A program made the translations under genes and the position numbers. DNA of 64,000 nt from DATBLE01 sp963719325. GTDB taxonomy: Bacteria > Actinomycetota > Thermoleophilia > Gaiellales > Gaiellaceae. The stretch lies in contig CAVRBW010000003.1 of assembly GCA_963719325.1 (NCBI GenBank), forward strand, positions 1-64,000, written 5' to 3'. Positions 25,244 through 33,746 of the stretch are shown here, piece by piece. The notes beneath the pieces were generated by a model. The model saw only the letters and a list, made by a program, of their open reading frames with translations, searched no databases and had not been told where the DNA came from. Every line of letters starts with the position of its first letter. Position 1 is the stretch's first letter.

Positions 25244-26695
25244 GTGCGAGGGCTTGTGCTCGGGGTCGTGGCGGCAGCAATCCTCGTGGTCGCGCCCTCG
25301 GCGCAGGCCGGCGGGCCGTCGATGCTGGTCGGAGCTGCCGAGGATCAGGTCCGCCACGAGTCGCTGACGGAGGCGAAGGCGAAGATGGATCTCATGCGTC
25401 TGGCCGGCTTCGACACGGTCCGGGTGACGTCGATCTGGGATCCAAGCCAGACCCAGCCGACGAGCAACGAGGTCACGGTCCTGAGCAACGTCGCACAGGC
25501 CGCGGAGCTCGACGGAATGCAGGCGTTCGTGTCGGTCTACAACTTCGGCAGCAAGACGACGCCGTTGAGCGAGGAGGATCAGCGGAACTTCGCCTCCTAT
25601 GCCGCCGGAATCGCCAGCCAAGTTCCCGAGCTGCGCAATTTCATCATCGGCAACGAGCCGAACCTCAACCGCTTCTGGCTACCGCAGTTCAACCCCGACG
25701 GCACGGACGCGGCCGCGCCCGCATACCTGAGCCTGCTCTTCCGCACCTACCAAGCGCTGAAGAACGTGGACTCCGATGTCCGCGTCTTCGGCGGCGCGAT
25801 CTCGCCGCGCGGAATCGACCGGCCCGGGACGGGTCGCGACACGCATTCGCCGACGGCCTTCATCCAGGATCTCGGCACCGCCTACCGGGCGAGCGGAATC
25901 ACCGGGCCGGTCATGGACGCGCTCGCGATCCACCCGTATCCCGAGAACTCGACGATTCCGCCGACGTTCGCGCACCCGATCTCGACGCCGATCGGGGTCG
26001 CCGACTACACGAAGCTCGTCGGTCTGCTGACGACCGCCTTCGACGGCACCGGCCAGCCTGGATCGACGCTGCCGATCCTGTACGCCGAGTACGGCATCGA
26101 GACTCAGATCCCCAGCGCGAAGGCGTCGCTCTACACGGGCAGCGAGCCGAAGACGATCAAGCCGGTTCCGGAGACGACGCAGGCGGCGTTCTACAAGCAG
26201 GCGCTCGCGATGTCGTTTTGCCAGCCCAACGTCATGGGCGTCTTCGTGTTCCACGCGATCGACGAGCCGGCGCTCGATCGCTTCCAGTCGGGTCTCTACT
26301 ACGCCGACGACACTCCGAAGACGAGCCTGACGACCGTGCGCAGCTCCGCGCGTGACGTCCGCGGGGGCGTGATCGCACACTGCGACGGTCTGGAGCTGAC
26401 CCCGACGGCGAAGGTCGGCTACCCTCGAGTAGCCGCGATCGCCGCCGGAACGGCCGCGGTCACGGTCACCTGCGACATCGACTGCACCGTGTACGCCCGG
26501 GTCGAGAAGCTGCCGAGACACTCGACGACGCTGGTCGCGAGGGGTAAGGCCCTCGCCGGCGAAAAGACGCGGGTTCCCTTCCGGCGGACCCGGCTGGCGC
26601 CCGGGAGGTATCGGTACACGATCAGCATGCGTGCGCCGGTCAACCCCGGCGCGCCGCTCGCGGTACAGAGCAAGACCGTGACCATCCTCCGGTAG
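25244..26695 (+). CDS. Secreted GH-A-clan-like glycosidase, paralogue 1
   Basis: 483 residues from GTG 25244 with a signal peptide (LGVVAAAILVVAPSAQAGG). The TIM-barrel glycosidase hallmarks are visible: FDTVRVTSIW, IIGNEPNLNRFW with the predicted acid/base Glu after Asn, AIHPYPENS, and ILYAEYGIET with the predicted nucleophile Glu. The C-terminal ~95 residues form a beta domain (VTVTCDIDCTVYARVEK) with two Cys. The substrate cannot be predicted. The next gene is a clear paralogue, so the pair arose by tandem duplication. TATCTT ends 6 nt before the GTG, in the 25-bp divergent spacer shared with uvrC. Confidence 0.75.
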   Translation: MRGLVLGVVAAAILVVAPSAQAGGPSMLVGAAEDQVRHESLTEAKAKMDLMRLAGFDTVRVTSIWDPSQTQPTSNEVTVLSNVAQAAELDGMQAFVSVYNFGSKTTPLSEEDQRNFASYAAGIASQVPELRNFIIGNEPNLNRFWLPQFNPDGTDAAAPAYLSLLFRTYQALKNVDSDVRVFGGAISPRGIDRPGTGRDTHSPTAFIQDLGTAYRASGITGPVMDALAIHPYPENSTIPPTFAHPISTPIGVADYTKLVGLLTTAFDGTGQPGSTLPILYAEYGIETQIPSAKASLYTGSEPKTIKPVPETTQAAFYKQALAMSFCQPNVMGVFVFHAIDEPALDRFQSGLYYADDTPKTSLTTVRSSARDVRGGVIAHCDGLELTPTAKVGYPRVAAIAAGTAAVTVTCDIDCTVYARVEKLPRHSTTLVARGKALAGEKTRVPFRRTRLAPGRYRYTISMRAPVNPGAPLAVQSKTVTILR

Positions 26696-26767
26696 GTATC
26701 GCAAGCTTTCTGCCGAATAGTCGAGTAGATTCAGACTCGGGTTTCACCGGCTGCGGCCGGGTCTTTC

Positions 26768-28012
26768 ATGCGTTCCGCCTTCGCGCTCATCGCAACGGTC
26801 TCGGCTTGCCTCGTGCTTGCCTCGCCGGCCGCTCCGGCGAGCCGACCGATCATGGTCGGAGCCGCGGAAGACGCGAGCAAGCAGCCCGAATTGCTCGCCG
26901 CGGACGCGAAGATGAGCCTCGCGCGCCTTGCGGGTTTCGACGCGATCAGGCTGACGGCACTCTGGTCGCCCGGCCAGCGGGAGATCGCGGGAAACGATCT
27001 CCTCGGGCTGACGAATGCCGCCGAGGCGGCGCGCATAAACGGCATCCGCGTCTTCGTCTCCGTCTACCCCTACGGCTCGTCGGTGACTCCGTCGTGGTCG
27101 ACGGCACGCGCCCAGTTCGCGTCCTTCGCCGCCTCGATCCCGCGGCTCGTGCCGTACGTTCGCGACGTGATCGTCGGCAACGAACCGAACCTCAACCGAT
27201 TTTGGATGCCGCAGTTCACGACGAAGGGCTTCGACGCGGCCGCCTCCTCGTACCTGGGTCTGCTCGCACAGACCTATGACCGTTTGAAGGCGGTTTCGCC
27301 TGACGTGACCGTGATCGGTGGCTCGGTCTCCCCTCGCGGCGGCGACGATCCGAGCTCGACTCGGCCGACGCATTCCCCGACGGCGTTCATCCGCGATCTC
27401 GGGCTGGCATACCGACGGAGCGGTCGCACGAAGCCGATCATGGACTGGTTCGCCTTCCATCCGTACCTCGAGACCTCGAAGCTGGCGCCGACGTTCGCCC
27501 ATCCGAGGACGACGACGATCGCGATCGCCGACTACGGCAAGCTCGTCACCCTGCTCGGAGGGGCGTTCGACGGCACGGCGCAGCGTGGCTCGACGATGCC
27601 CATCCTCTACGACGAGTTCGGCGTCCAGACCGTGACCCGGTCGGTGAAACGCTCGCTCTACATCAACGATGCCCTTCCGTCCGCCGGCGACGCCGTCGAC
27701 GAGGCGACGCAGGGTCGCTACTACCGCCAGGCGTTGCAGCTTGCCGCCTGTCAGCAGAACGTCGTCGGGCTCCTCTTCTTCCACGTCACCGACGAGGCCG
27801 ATCTCGATCGCTGGCAGTCGGGCCTCTACTACGCCGACGACACACCGAAGGCCAGCCTCCCGGTCGTGACGGCGGCGGCCAAGGCGGCTCGAGCCGGCAC
27901 GCTGGTCAAACGCTGCGGCCAGGTTGTCGCGCACCGGCGGGCTTCGCCCGTCGGTGCTGCGGGCCAGGTCGTCGCGCACCGGCGGGCTTCGCCCGTCGGT
28001 GCTGCGGGCTAG
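26768..28012 (+). CDS. Secreted GH-A-clan-like glycosidase, paralogue 2, with repeat-derived C-terminus
   Basis: 414 residues. Signal peptide ALIATVSACLVLASPAAPAS. It matches paralogue 1 through the barrel: AEDASKQPELLAADAKMSLA, VIVGNEPNLNRFWMPQF, FHPYLETSKL, MPILYDEFGVQT and GLYYADDTPKA. It lacks the C-terminal beta domain of its partner. Instead the last ~32 codons are two copies of a 45-bp palindromic repeat (QVVAHRRASPVGAAG twice), which seems to have been added to or to have replaced the original end. The stop codon TAG is also the start of the -10-like TAGCAT of hemQ. Confidence 0.75.
   Translation: MRSAFALIATVSACLVLASPAAPASRPIMVGAAEDASKQPELLAADAKMSLARLAGFDAIRLTALWSPGQREIAGNDLLGLTNAAEAARINGIRVFVSVYPYGSSVTPSWSTARAQFASFAASIPRLVPYVRDVIVGNEPNLNRFWMPQFTTKGFDAAASSYLGLLAQTYDRLKAVSPDVTVIGGSVSPRGGDDPSSTRPTHSPTAFIRDLGLAYRRSGRTKPIMDWFAFHPYLETSKLAPTFAHPRTTTIAIADYGKLVTLLGGAFDGTAQRGSTMPILYDEFGVQTVTRSVKRSLYINDALPSAGDAVDEATQGRYYRQALQLAACQQNVVGLLFFHVTDEADLDRWQSGLYYADDTPKASLPVVTAAAKAARAGTLVKRCGQVVAHRRASPVGAAGQVVAHRRASPVGAAG
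27917..28006. repeat. Two tandem 45-bp palindromic (REP-like) units
   Basis: Copies at 27917-27961 and 27962-28006 differ at one base. Each contains GCACCGGCGGGC-TTC-GCCCGTCGGTGC, a 12-bp stem with one mismatch and a 3-nt loop. They are read through in frame as the end of the glycosidase-like gene and lie directly before hemQ. Confidence 0.8.
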
Positions 28013-28015
28013 CAT
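28010..28015 (+). promoter_or_regulatory. -10-like TAGCAT 7 nt before hemQ start
   Basis: TAGCAT (28010-28015) is followed by TCCGCGC and GTG 28023. Its first three bases are the stop codon of the preceding gene. Confidence 0.5.
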
Positions 28016-28022
28016 TCCGCGC

Positions 28023-28715
28023 GTGAACGGCCAGTACGTCGCCTACACCTTCTATCGGGTCGATCCCGCCTGGCGCCGGTTGCCGGTCGAGGAGCGCGCC
28101 GCCGGCAAGGAGGCCTTCGTCGACGTCATCGAGGCCTGGGCCGAGCGAATGGACGGGCTCAGGGCGTACACCTGCACCGGAATCCGCCCCGACTGCGACT
28201 TCTTCCTCTGGAAGATCACCGAGCGGTACGCCGACCTCGGAGAGCTCGGGACCGAGTTGAACGCGACACCGCTGGCCGGTTGGCTCGAGACCCCGTACTC
28301 GTACCTGGCGACGACCAGGGCTTCCCAGTACACGAGCGCGCGACGTGCGCGGAAGGTCACACCGCACAACCAGGCCTACCTGGTCGTCTACCCGTTCGTG
28401 AAGGTGCGGCCCTGGTACGAGCTGCCCGAAACGGACCGTCAGCGGGCGATGGACGAGCACATCCGCATCGGCCGCGAGGAGTTCCCGGGGATTCACAACC
28501 ACACGACGTACTCGTTCGGGATCGACGACCAGGAGTTCATGACCGCCTTCGAGTGCGACGAGCCCGCCGACTTCATGCACTTGATGCTCCGCCTCCGCGA
28601 CAGCGAGGCGAGTCGCTACACCGAACGAGATACGCCGATCTTCGTCGGCCAGCTGGTCGACGTCCGTACCGCCCTGGACGCGCTCGACGGCGCGCAGACA
28701 CGCGTCGGCGCCTAA
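28023..28715 (+). CDS. hemQ: Coproheme decarboxylase (chlorite-dismutase family)
   Basis: 230 residues from GTG 28023. HemQ converts coproheme to heme b in the coproporphyrin-dependent pathway used by actinobacteria and Firmicutes. The two-lobed chlorite-dismutase fold is recognisable from CDFFLWKITERYADLGEL, YPFVKVRPWYELPETDRQ, HIRIGREEFPGI, and TTYSFGIDDQEFMTAFECD near the heme pocket, and VQ-type ending IFVGQLVDVR. Length fits. No other heme gene is adjacent. Family assignment is firm; the exact activity is inferred from the actinobacterial context. Confidence 0.85.
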   Translation: MNGQYVAYTFYRVDPAWRRLPVEERAAGKEAFVDVIEAWAERMDGLRAYTCTGIRPDCDFFLWKITERYADLGELGTELNATPLAGWLETPYSYLATTRASQYTSARRARKVTPHNQAYLVVYPFVKVRPWYELPETDRQRAMDEHIRIGREEFPGIHNHTTYSFGIDDQEFMTAFECDEPADFMHLMLRLRDSEASRYTERDTPIFVGQLVDVRTALDALDGAQTRVGA

Positions 28716-28724
28716 GAGCTTCGC

Positions 28725-29087
28725 CTAGATGTACGTGTGCTGGTCCCGCCACGTGCGCCACATGGCGAAGGCACCGAAGGCGAGCACCACCACGAACGCG
28801 ACGGAATCCGGACCCGAGTGGTCGACGAAAGAGATCGCCACGATGTCCGCGACGACTAACAGGGCCGCGCCGTAGAAGACGGCTCGTGCACGTCCCGACC
28901 ATGCAGAGATCTCCTCCCTACGCTCGCGCCACATCAGATAGACGAAGAACGCGATCGCAACCACGAACGCGATCCTCGCGAGCACGAACAACGCCGCGAG
29001 CGTCGCTTCGAGCCGGAGCGCGACGATCACGGCCGCGATCGCGGCGATGATCAGGAACCCGCGCAGCGTCGGGTTGATCCGGCTCAC
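28725..29087 (-). CDS. Small integral membrane protein
   Basis: 120 residues with four hydrophobic segments (about 9-24, 28-52, 65-88 and 92-108) and a short basic-acidic loop (WRERREEISAW) after the second. No domain is recognised. It is convergent with hemQ. Strong codon bias and clean hydrophobic periodicity support it as a real gene. Confidence 0.7.
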   Translation of the reverse strand: MSRINPTLRGFLIIAAIAAVIVALRLEATLAALFVLARIAFVVAIAFFVYLMWRERREEISAWSGRARAVFYGAALLVVADIVAISFVDHSGPDSVAFVVVLAFGAFAMWRTWRDQHTYI

Positions 29088-29120
29088 GACCTCAGGGTAG
29101 CGGCCCCTCGAGCGGGCACG

Positions 29121-29606
29121 TCAAGCGCGAGCGCGCCGACTGCGCCGGCGACTGAGCGCGAGGCCGAGCCGCATCAAACCCCAGGTCGCCGCCGTGCGCT
29201 CTACTCGGCGGCCGGTGATCTTGGTTGACCGGATCCGGAATGCGACCGGGACGCGGCCTGTCTGAGCGTGGGATCGTCGGCGGCGGCCGGCGAAGCGTTG
29301 GACGAGGAGGGCGAGCGCTGCCTCCGCCCGGGTGCCGTCGAGCTCCTCGTAGATGCCCTCGACGATCACGCTGCGCCAGCTCCCGTCGTTCGGCTCGTAT
29401 TCGTCGACCTCGAATACCACTTGCGGGTTCGAACGCATGATCCGGATCTTCCGGCCCTCGATCGACTGCACGTAGATGCACTCGCCGTCCCAGACGTAGA
29501 GCACCGGGACGACGTACGTCTCTCCGTCGGCGTGGCAGCCGACGCGCCCCACGACCTGTCGCCGCAGGAAGTCGTCGATCTCCTGCCCGTCGAGCTCTTC
29601 GATCAC
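29121..29606 (-). CDS. Pyridoxamine 5'-phosphate oxidase-family flavin protein
   Basis: 161 residues from GTG 29606. The split-barrel flavin-binding pattern is present: IDDFLRRQVVGRVGCHADGE, TYVVPVLYVWDGECIYVQS, GRKIRIMRSNPQVVFEVDEY, and WRSVIVEGIYEEL. Such proteins bind FMN, F420 or heme; the specific ligand cannot be told. The basic C-terminal ~35 residues are extra. A TAGTCC hexamer ends 7 nt before the GTG. Confidence 0.85.
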   Translation of the reverse strand: MIEELDGQEIDDFLRRQVVGRVGCHADGETYVVPVLYVWDGECIYVQSIEGRKIRIMRSNPQVVFEVDEYEPNDGSWRSVIVEGIYEELDGTRAEAALALLVQRFAGRRRRSHAQTGRVPVAFRIRSTKITGRRVERTAATWGLMRLGLALSRRRSRRARA

Positions 29607-29670
29607 GCGCGCGGGACTACTGCCGGGTAAGGGACACAGAGAGGGGCGCCGAATCGACCACGTGCTGAGG

Positions 29671-29754
29671 TGCGGATGAGAGGACTTGAACCTCCACGGG
29701 GTTACCCCCACACGGACCTGAACCGTGCGCGTCTACCAATTCCGCCACATCCGC
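29671..29754 (-). tRNA. tRNA-Leu (anticodon CAG)
   Basis: 84 nt with acceptor stem GCGGATG/CATCCGC, discriminator A, anticodon loop TTCAGGT (CAG), a long variable arm (GGGGGTAACCCC) and T loop TTCAAGT. The type II variable arm and A discriminator identify tRNA-Leu. No encoded CCA. Confidence 0.95.
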
Positions 29755-29797
29755 GCGGGTCGCCATTGTAGCGGTGGCCCGACGCGGGCTCAGCCGC

Positions 29798-30442
29798 TCA
29801 CTTGGCGACGCGGTACTTGAGGTGGGTGACGCCCGGAGCCTCGACCGCGCGAACCTGCTCGAGCTCGATGTCGGCGTCGCCGAGGTTCTCCAGCAGCCGT
29901 GCCCCGCTGCCGAGGAGGACGGGAGAGACGGCCACGTTCAGCTCGTCGACCAGGCCGGCCGCCAGGTACTGCTGGGCGATGCTTGCTCCGCCGGCTAGAA
30001 GGACATCCTTGCCGTCGGCAGCCGCCCTGGCCTGATCGAGCGCGGACTCGATGCCGTCCGTGACGAAGGTGAAGGTGGTGCCGCCCTGCAGAGCAAGGGG
30101 TTCGCGGGCATGGTGCGTGAGCACGAAGACCGGCGTGTGGTACGGCGGATCATCCCCCCACCACCCCGGCCACGGATCGTCTCCCCACGGCCCGGGTCCA
30201 CCGCCGAACATGTTCCGTCCCATCACGTATGCGCCGATGTTCGCAAGGGACTCCTCGACGACGGGCGTGCTGGCGTTCGTCTCTCCGCCTTCGAGCCCGT
30301 GTGTCTTGCGCCACGCGGCCAGGCCAAAGGCCCAGTCGTGCAGCTTCATCCCGTCGATGCCCAGTGGATTCTCTTCGCTCTGGTCCGGGCCGGCGACGAA
30401 GCCGTCCAGCGACATCGAGATGTGCAGTCGAAGCTTGCTCAT
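29798..30442 (-). CDS. RibD C-terminal/dihydrofolate-reductase-like family protein
   Basis: 214 residues. The fold is that of the RibD reductase and DHFR superfamily: LRLHISMSLDGFVAGPDQS at the N-terminus, ANIGAYVMGRNMFGGGPG, PVFVLTHHAREPL, KDVLLAGGASIAQQYLAAGL with the nucleotide-binding Gly-rich turn, and VDELNVAVSPVLLGSGARL. Likely an NADPH-dependent reductase of unknown substrate. ATG 30442 follows GAGGAGACACC, a strong ribosome site. Confidence 0.85.
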   Translation of the reverse strand: MSKLRLHISMSLDGFVAGPDQSEENPLGIDGMKLHDWAFGLAAWRKTHGLEGGETNASTPVVEESLANIGAYVMGRNMFGGGPGPWGDDPWPGWWGDDPPYHTPVFVLTHHAREPLALQGGTTFTFVTDGIESALDQARAAADGKDVLLAGGASIAQQYLAAGLVDELNVAVSPVLLGSGARLLENLGDADIELEQVRAVEAPGVTHLKYRVAK

Positions 30443-30537
30443 GGTGTCTCCTCCGCTCCGGCGGCCGGGCCGCCCGCTGTCGATTCAGTGCTGTAGACAT
30501 GCAGCAAACCGGGAATTCATCGCTGTAGGCTGCGCCT

Positions 30538-30996
30538 GTGGTCGAGGAGGGCCAGCCCGCGCCGGACTTCGAGCTGCAGAACGACGAGGGCGAGACCGTC
30601 CGCCTGTCCGATCTGCGGGGGAAACCCGTCGTTCTGTACTTCTACCCTCGCGACGACACTCCCGGCTGCACCGCGCAGGCCTGTGGGATTCGGGACTCGT
30701 GGGCTGCCTTCGGCGAGCGAGGGGCGCTGGTGCTCGGCATCAGCCCCGATTCGGCAGCATCGCACGAGCGGTTCAAGAAGAAATACCGCCTCCCCTTCAC
30801 CTTGCTCGCAGACCCCGACCACGAGGTCGCCGAGACCTACGGCTTCTGGGTCGAGAAGACAGTGAGAGGCAGGAAGTACATGGGCATCGAGCGCTCGTCG
30901 GTGGTGGTCGCACCCGACGGAACCGTCGCACGGATCTTCCGCCGCGTGAAGCCCGACCGCCACGCCGATCAGGTACTGGCCGCGCTATCGGCCTAG
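30538..30996 (+). CDS. bcp: Thioredoxin-dependent peroxiredoxin (Bcp/PrxQ)
   Basis: 152 residues from GTG 30538. It reduces peroxides with a catalytic Cys. Motifs: GQPAPDFELQNDEGE, VVLYFYPRDDTPGCTAQACG with peroxidatic Cys and a second Cys five residues on (PrxQ alpha arrangement), ISPDSAASHERFKKKY and IERSSVVVAPDG. TAGGCT (30526-30531) ends 6 nt before the start codon. Confidence 0.95.
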   Translation: MVEEGQPAPDFELQNDEGETVRLSDLRGKPVVLYFYPRDDTPGCTAQACGIRDSWAAFGERGALVLGISPDSAASHERFKKKYRLPFTLLADPDHEVAETYGFWVEKTVRGRKYMGIERSSVVVAPDGTVARIFRRVKPDRHADQVLAALSA

Positions 30997-30997
30997 C

Positions 30998-31003
30998 TAG
31001 CAT
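30998..31003 (+). promoter_or_regulatory. -10-like TAGCAT before the subtilase gene
   Basis: TAGCAT (30998-31003) partly overlaps the region just after the bcp stop (30996). Seven nt later lies CTG 31011, which opens a perfect signal peptide in the subtilase frame. Confidence 0.5.
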
Positions 31004-31010
31004 TCCCGGT

Positions 31011-33440
31011 CTGAGACGGCTCTTTCTTGCGGTGGCGGCCCTGGCCGCCGTTTGTTTCACCGGAGCGTCACAAGCCGCGCCCTCAAGGCTGGTCGAGGTG
31101 GTCGTCACGCTCGACGCGCCGCCGCTCGCCGAGGCGATCCAGCAGAGCCGAGTCCTGAGCTCGAGAGCCAAAGCGATACGACTGGACCTCCGCTCGCCGA
31201 CGAGCGTCGGCTACCTCCGCTCGCTGGCAAGCGCGCAGCGAACGCTTGCCGCCCGCGTCGTCCGGACGATTCCCGGCGCACGGATCACGTGGCGCTACCG
31301 GGTCGTGCTCGACGGCCTGGCCGTCCTCCTCCCTCGAAGCGAGCTCGGTCGGCTGGCGTCGATCTCGGGTGTGGCAAAGGTCTGGCCGAACGTCACGTAC
31401 CGACCGCTGCTCGACCGAAGCCCGCAGCTGATCGGCGCGAACCTGCTGTGGGGTTCCGACTTCAGCACCGCCGGCAACGGCGTGAAGATCGGGATCGTCG
31501 ACGACGGCATCGACCAGGCGCACCCGTTCTTCGATGCGACCGGCTACACGATGCCGGCAGGGTTCCCGAAGGGCGACCCGGCGTTCACGACCGCGAAGGT
31601 GATCGTCGCGCGCGCGTTCTCGCCGCCGACGAACACCTGGAAGTACGCACGAACCCCGTTCGACCCGGAGCAGTCGGAGCACGGAACGCATGTGGCCGGA
31701 ATCGCGGCCGGCGACCACTCCACCGCTGCAATCGCCGGGCGCGGGCCGTTGTCAGGAGTGGCCCCGGGCGCCTATCTCGGCAACTACAAGGTGCTCACGG
31801 TGCCAACCGAGAGCTTCGGCCTGAACGGCAACGCACCGGAGATCGCCGCGGGCATCGAGTCGGCGGTGCAGGACGGCATGGACGTGATCAACCTCTCGCT
31901 CGGCGAGCCCGAGATCGAGCCTTCGCGGGACCTCGTCGTCGCCGCGATCAACGCGGCCGCCGACGCAGGCGTCGTGCCCGCGATCGCAGCGGGCAACGAC
32001 TTCGACGACTTCGGGAACGGCAGCGTCTCCTCGCCGGGCAGCGCGGCCAAGGCGATCACCGTCGCCGCCGTCTCGAAGCAACTGGTCGTGGCGTCGTTCT
32101 CGAGCGGCGGGCCGACGCCGATCTCGCTCGAGATGAAGCCCGACGTCAGCGCGCCGGGCTTGGACATCACGTCGTCCCTGCCGCCGCGCGCAGGCACCTG
32201 GGGCTCGCTCAACGGGACCAGCATGGCCTCGCCCCACGTCGCCGGCGCAGCCGCGTTGCTGCGTCAACGGCACCCGGATTGGACGGTGGCCCAGATCAAG
32301 TCCGCGCTCGTCCTGACGGGCCAACCCGTGCGTCTGACGGGAACCGCAGAGGCTCCGCCGACGCGCGAAGGTGGCGGGGTGATCAACGTCCCTGCGGCGA
32401 ACGATCCGGCGATCTTCGCCTCCCCCACCGACCTGTCGTTCGAGCTACTTCGGACCGGCTCGACGGCAACCCGCTCGATCGCCTTGACGGACGCCGGTGG
32501 CGGTGCGGGCACGTGGACAGTCGCGGTCGCCGGACAGCGCGGGCCGGCCGGCGCGGCCGTCAGCGCGCCCGCGAGCGTCACCGTCCCAGGCTCTCTCGAC
32601 GTCACGGCAACCGCGCCGGCAGGCACAGCCGAAGGGGACGCAACGGGGTTCGTCACGCTGACGAACGGGACGGTCGTGCGCCGCATCCCCTACTGGTTTC
32701 GCGTCACCGCCCCCCGGCTGGCAGGCGAGCGACACGGGACGCTGCGTGCGCCCGGAACCTATCCGGGCCAGACGAAGGGGAAAGCCTCGCTGGTCAAGTC
32801 CTACCGGTATCCAGATTCCCCGCCGGGCCTGCCGCGCGTGCTTTCCGGGCCGGAGCAGGTGTTCCGAATCACGCTGACGAAGCCGGTCGCCAACCTCGGG
32901 GTCGCGGTCGTGGCCGGCGTTCGAGCCTCGCCACGGATCGTGATCGGCGACGACGAGAACAGGCTGGCCGGCAACTCGGCACTCCCGCTCGTGATCAACC
33001 CGTATCTCGATGCCTTCGGCACCGCCCGACCGGTGGCGGCAGCGATCAGGCCGGATCGCGGCACCTATACGGTCGTGTTCGACACGCCGGCCGGAGCGGT
33101 TCCAGGCGCATTCACGTTCCGCTTCTGGGTCAACGACGTCACGCCGCCCACCGTCCGCCTGACGAGGTCTTCGGTCAAGCGCGGGTCGAGCCTGTCGCTG
33201 GCCGTCACCGATGCCGGCGCCGGTGTCGACCCATCCTCCCTCCAGGCGACGATCGACGGACGGCGAGTCGAGCTGTCCTACGCTCGCGGTCGAGTCACTC
33301 TTCCCCAGCCGAGCACGCGGCGAGGCCGCCATCGTCTCGTCCTCACTGCCGCCGACTACCAGGAGCTGAAGAACATGGAGAACGTCCCCCAGATCCTGCC
33401 GAACACGCGTGTCTTCCGCGCGATCTTCAGCGTCCACTAG
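31011..33440 (+). CDS. Secreted subtilisin-family (S8) serine protease
   Basis: About 809 residues. Signal peptide LRRLFLAVAALAAVCFTGAS begins at CTG 31011; the first standard start is GTG 31032, in the middle of it. An inhibitor-I9-like prodomain follows (LVEVVVTLDAPPLAEAI to VAKVWPNVTYRP). Catalytic triad: Asp in GIVDDGIDQAHPFF, His in SEHGTHVAGIAAGDH, Ser in NGTSMASPHVAGAAALL, with the oxyanion-type Asn in PAIAAGNDFDDFG. A PA-like or insert region (YTMPAGFPKGDPAF) separates Asp and His. The C-terminal ~370 residues hold beta-sandwich domains (FVTLTNGTVVRRIPYWFRV). It is secreted and probably degrades environmental protein. Confidence 0.9.
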   Translation: MRRLFLAVAALAAVCFTGASQAAPSRLVEVVVTLDAPPLAEAIQQSRVLSSRAKAIRLDLRSPTSVGYLRSLASAQRTLAARVVRTIPGARITWRYRVVLDGLAVLLPRSELGRLASISGVAKVWPNVTYRPLLDRSPQLIGANLLWGSDFSTAGNGVKIGIVDDGIDQAHPFFDATGYTMPAGFPKGDPAFTTAKVIVARAFSPPTNTWKYARTPFDPEQSEHGTHVAGIAAGDHSTAAIAGRGPLSGVAPGAYLGNYKVLTVPTESFGLNGNAPEIAAGIESAVQDGMDVINLSLGEPEIEPSRDLVVAAINAAADAGVVPAIAAGNDFDDFGNGSVSSPGSAAKAITVAAVSKQLVVASFSSGGPTPISLEMKPDVSAPGLDITSSLPPRAGTWGSLNGTSMASPHVAGAAALLRQRHPDWTVAQIKSALVLTGQPVRLTGTAEAPPTREGGGVINVPAANDPAIFASPTDLSFELLRTGSTATRSIALTDAGGGAGTWTVAVAGQRGPAGAAVSAPASVTVPGSLDVTATAPAGTAEGDATGFVTLTNGTVVRRIPYWFRVTAPRLAGERHGTLRAPGTYPGQTKGKASLVKSYRYPDSPPGLPRVLSGPEQVFRITLTKPVANLGVAVVAGVRASPRIVIGDDENRLAGNSALPLVINPYLDAFGTARPVAAAIRPDRGTYTVVFDTPAGAVPGAFTFRFWVNDVTPPTVRLTRSSVKRGSSLSLAVTDAGAGVDPSSLQATIDGRRVELSYARGRVTLPQPSTRRGRHRLVLTAADYQELKNMENVPQILPNTRVFRAIFSVH

Positions 33441-33457
33441 ATCCGGCTGCGCGCCGG

Positions 33458-33697
33458 CTAGCGGCTCGGGTCGTGCTCTTCGATCGTGGGCAGGCGCTCG
33501 AGGTCGCGCTGCACGCTCGCGGCGAACTCGTCGCTCTCGCTCTTCAAGAGCCGAAGCTGCGCCTTCTGCCGCGCCCGCGCACGCTGCTGCCGTGCCCGGG
33601 AACCCGCCCGCTCGCTCAGCCGCGGCCATTCGGCGCCGGCCAGCACGACGACCGCCGCTGCGAGCAAGCCGATGAAGAGCCAGCTCACGACTCGCAT
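33458..33697 (-). CDS. Small membrane-anchored protein with basic coiled tail
   Basis: 79 residues from ATG 33697. One N-terminal membrane helix (VVSWLFIGLLAAAVVVLAGA) and an Arg/Gln-rich helical tail (SRARQQRARARQKAQLRLLK) ending in an acidic segment. No family recognised. Strand and codon bias support a real gene. It lies head-to-tail with the small gene at 33956 and convergent with the subtilase. Confidence 0.65.
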   Translation of the reverse strand: MRVVSWLFIGLLAAAVVVLAGAEWPRLSERAGSRARQQRARARQKAQLRLLKSESDEFAASVQRDLERLPTIEEHDPSR

Positions 33698-33746
33698 TGT
33701 AGGCACCGCGACAGGGACCCGCCGAGCGCCGTGATCGAGCCGCGTA

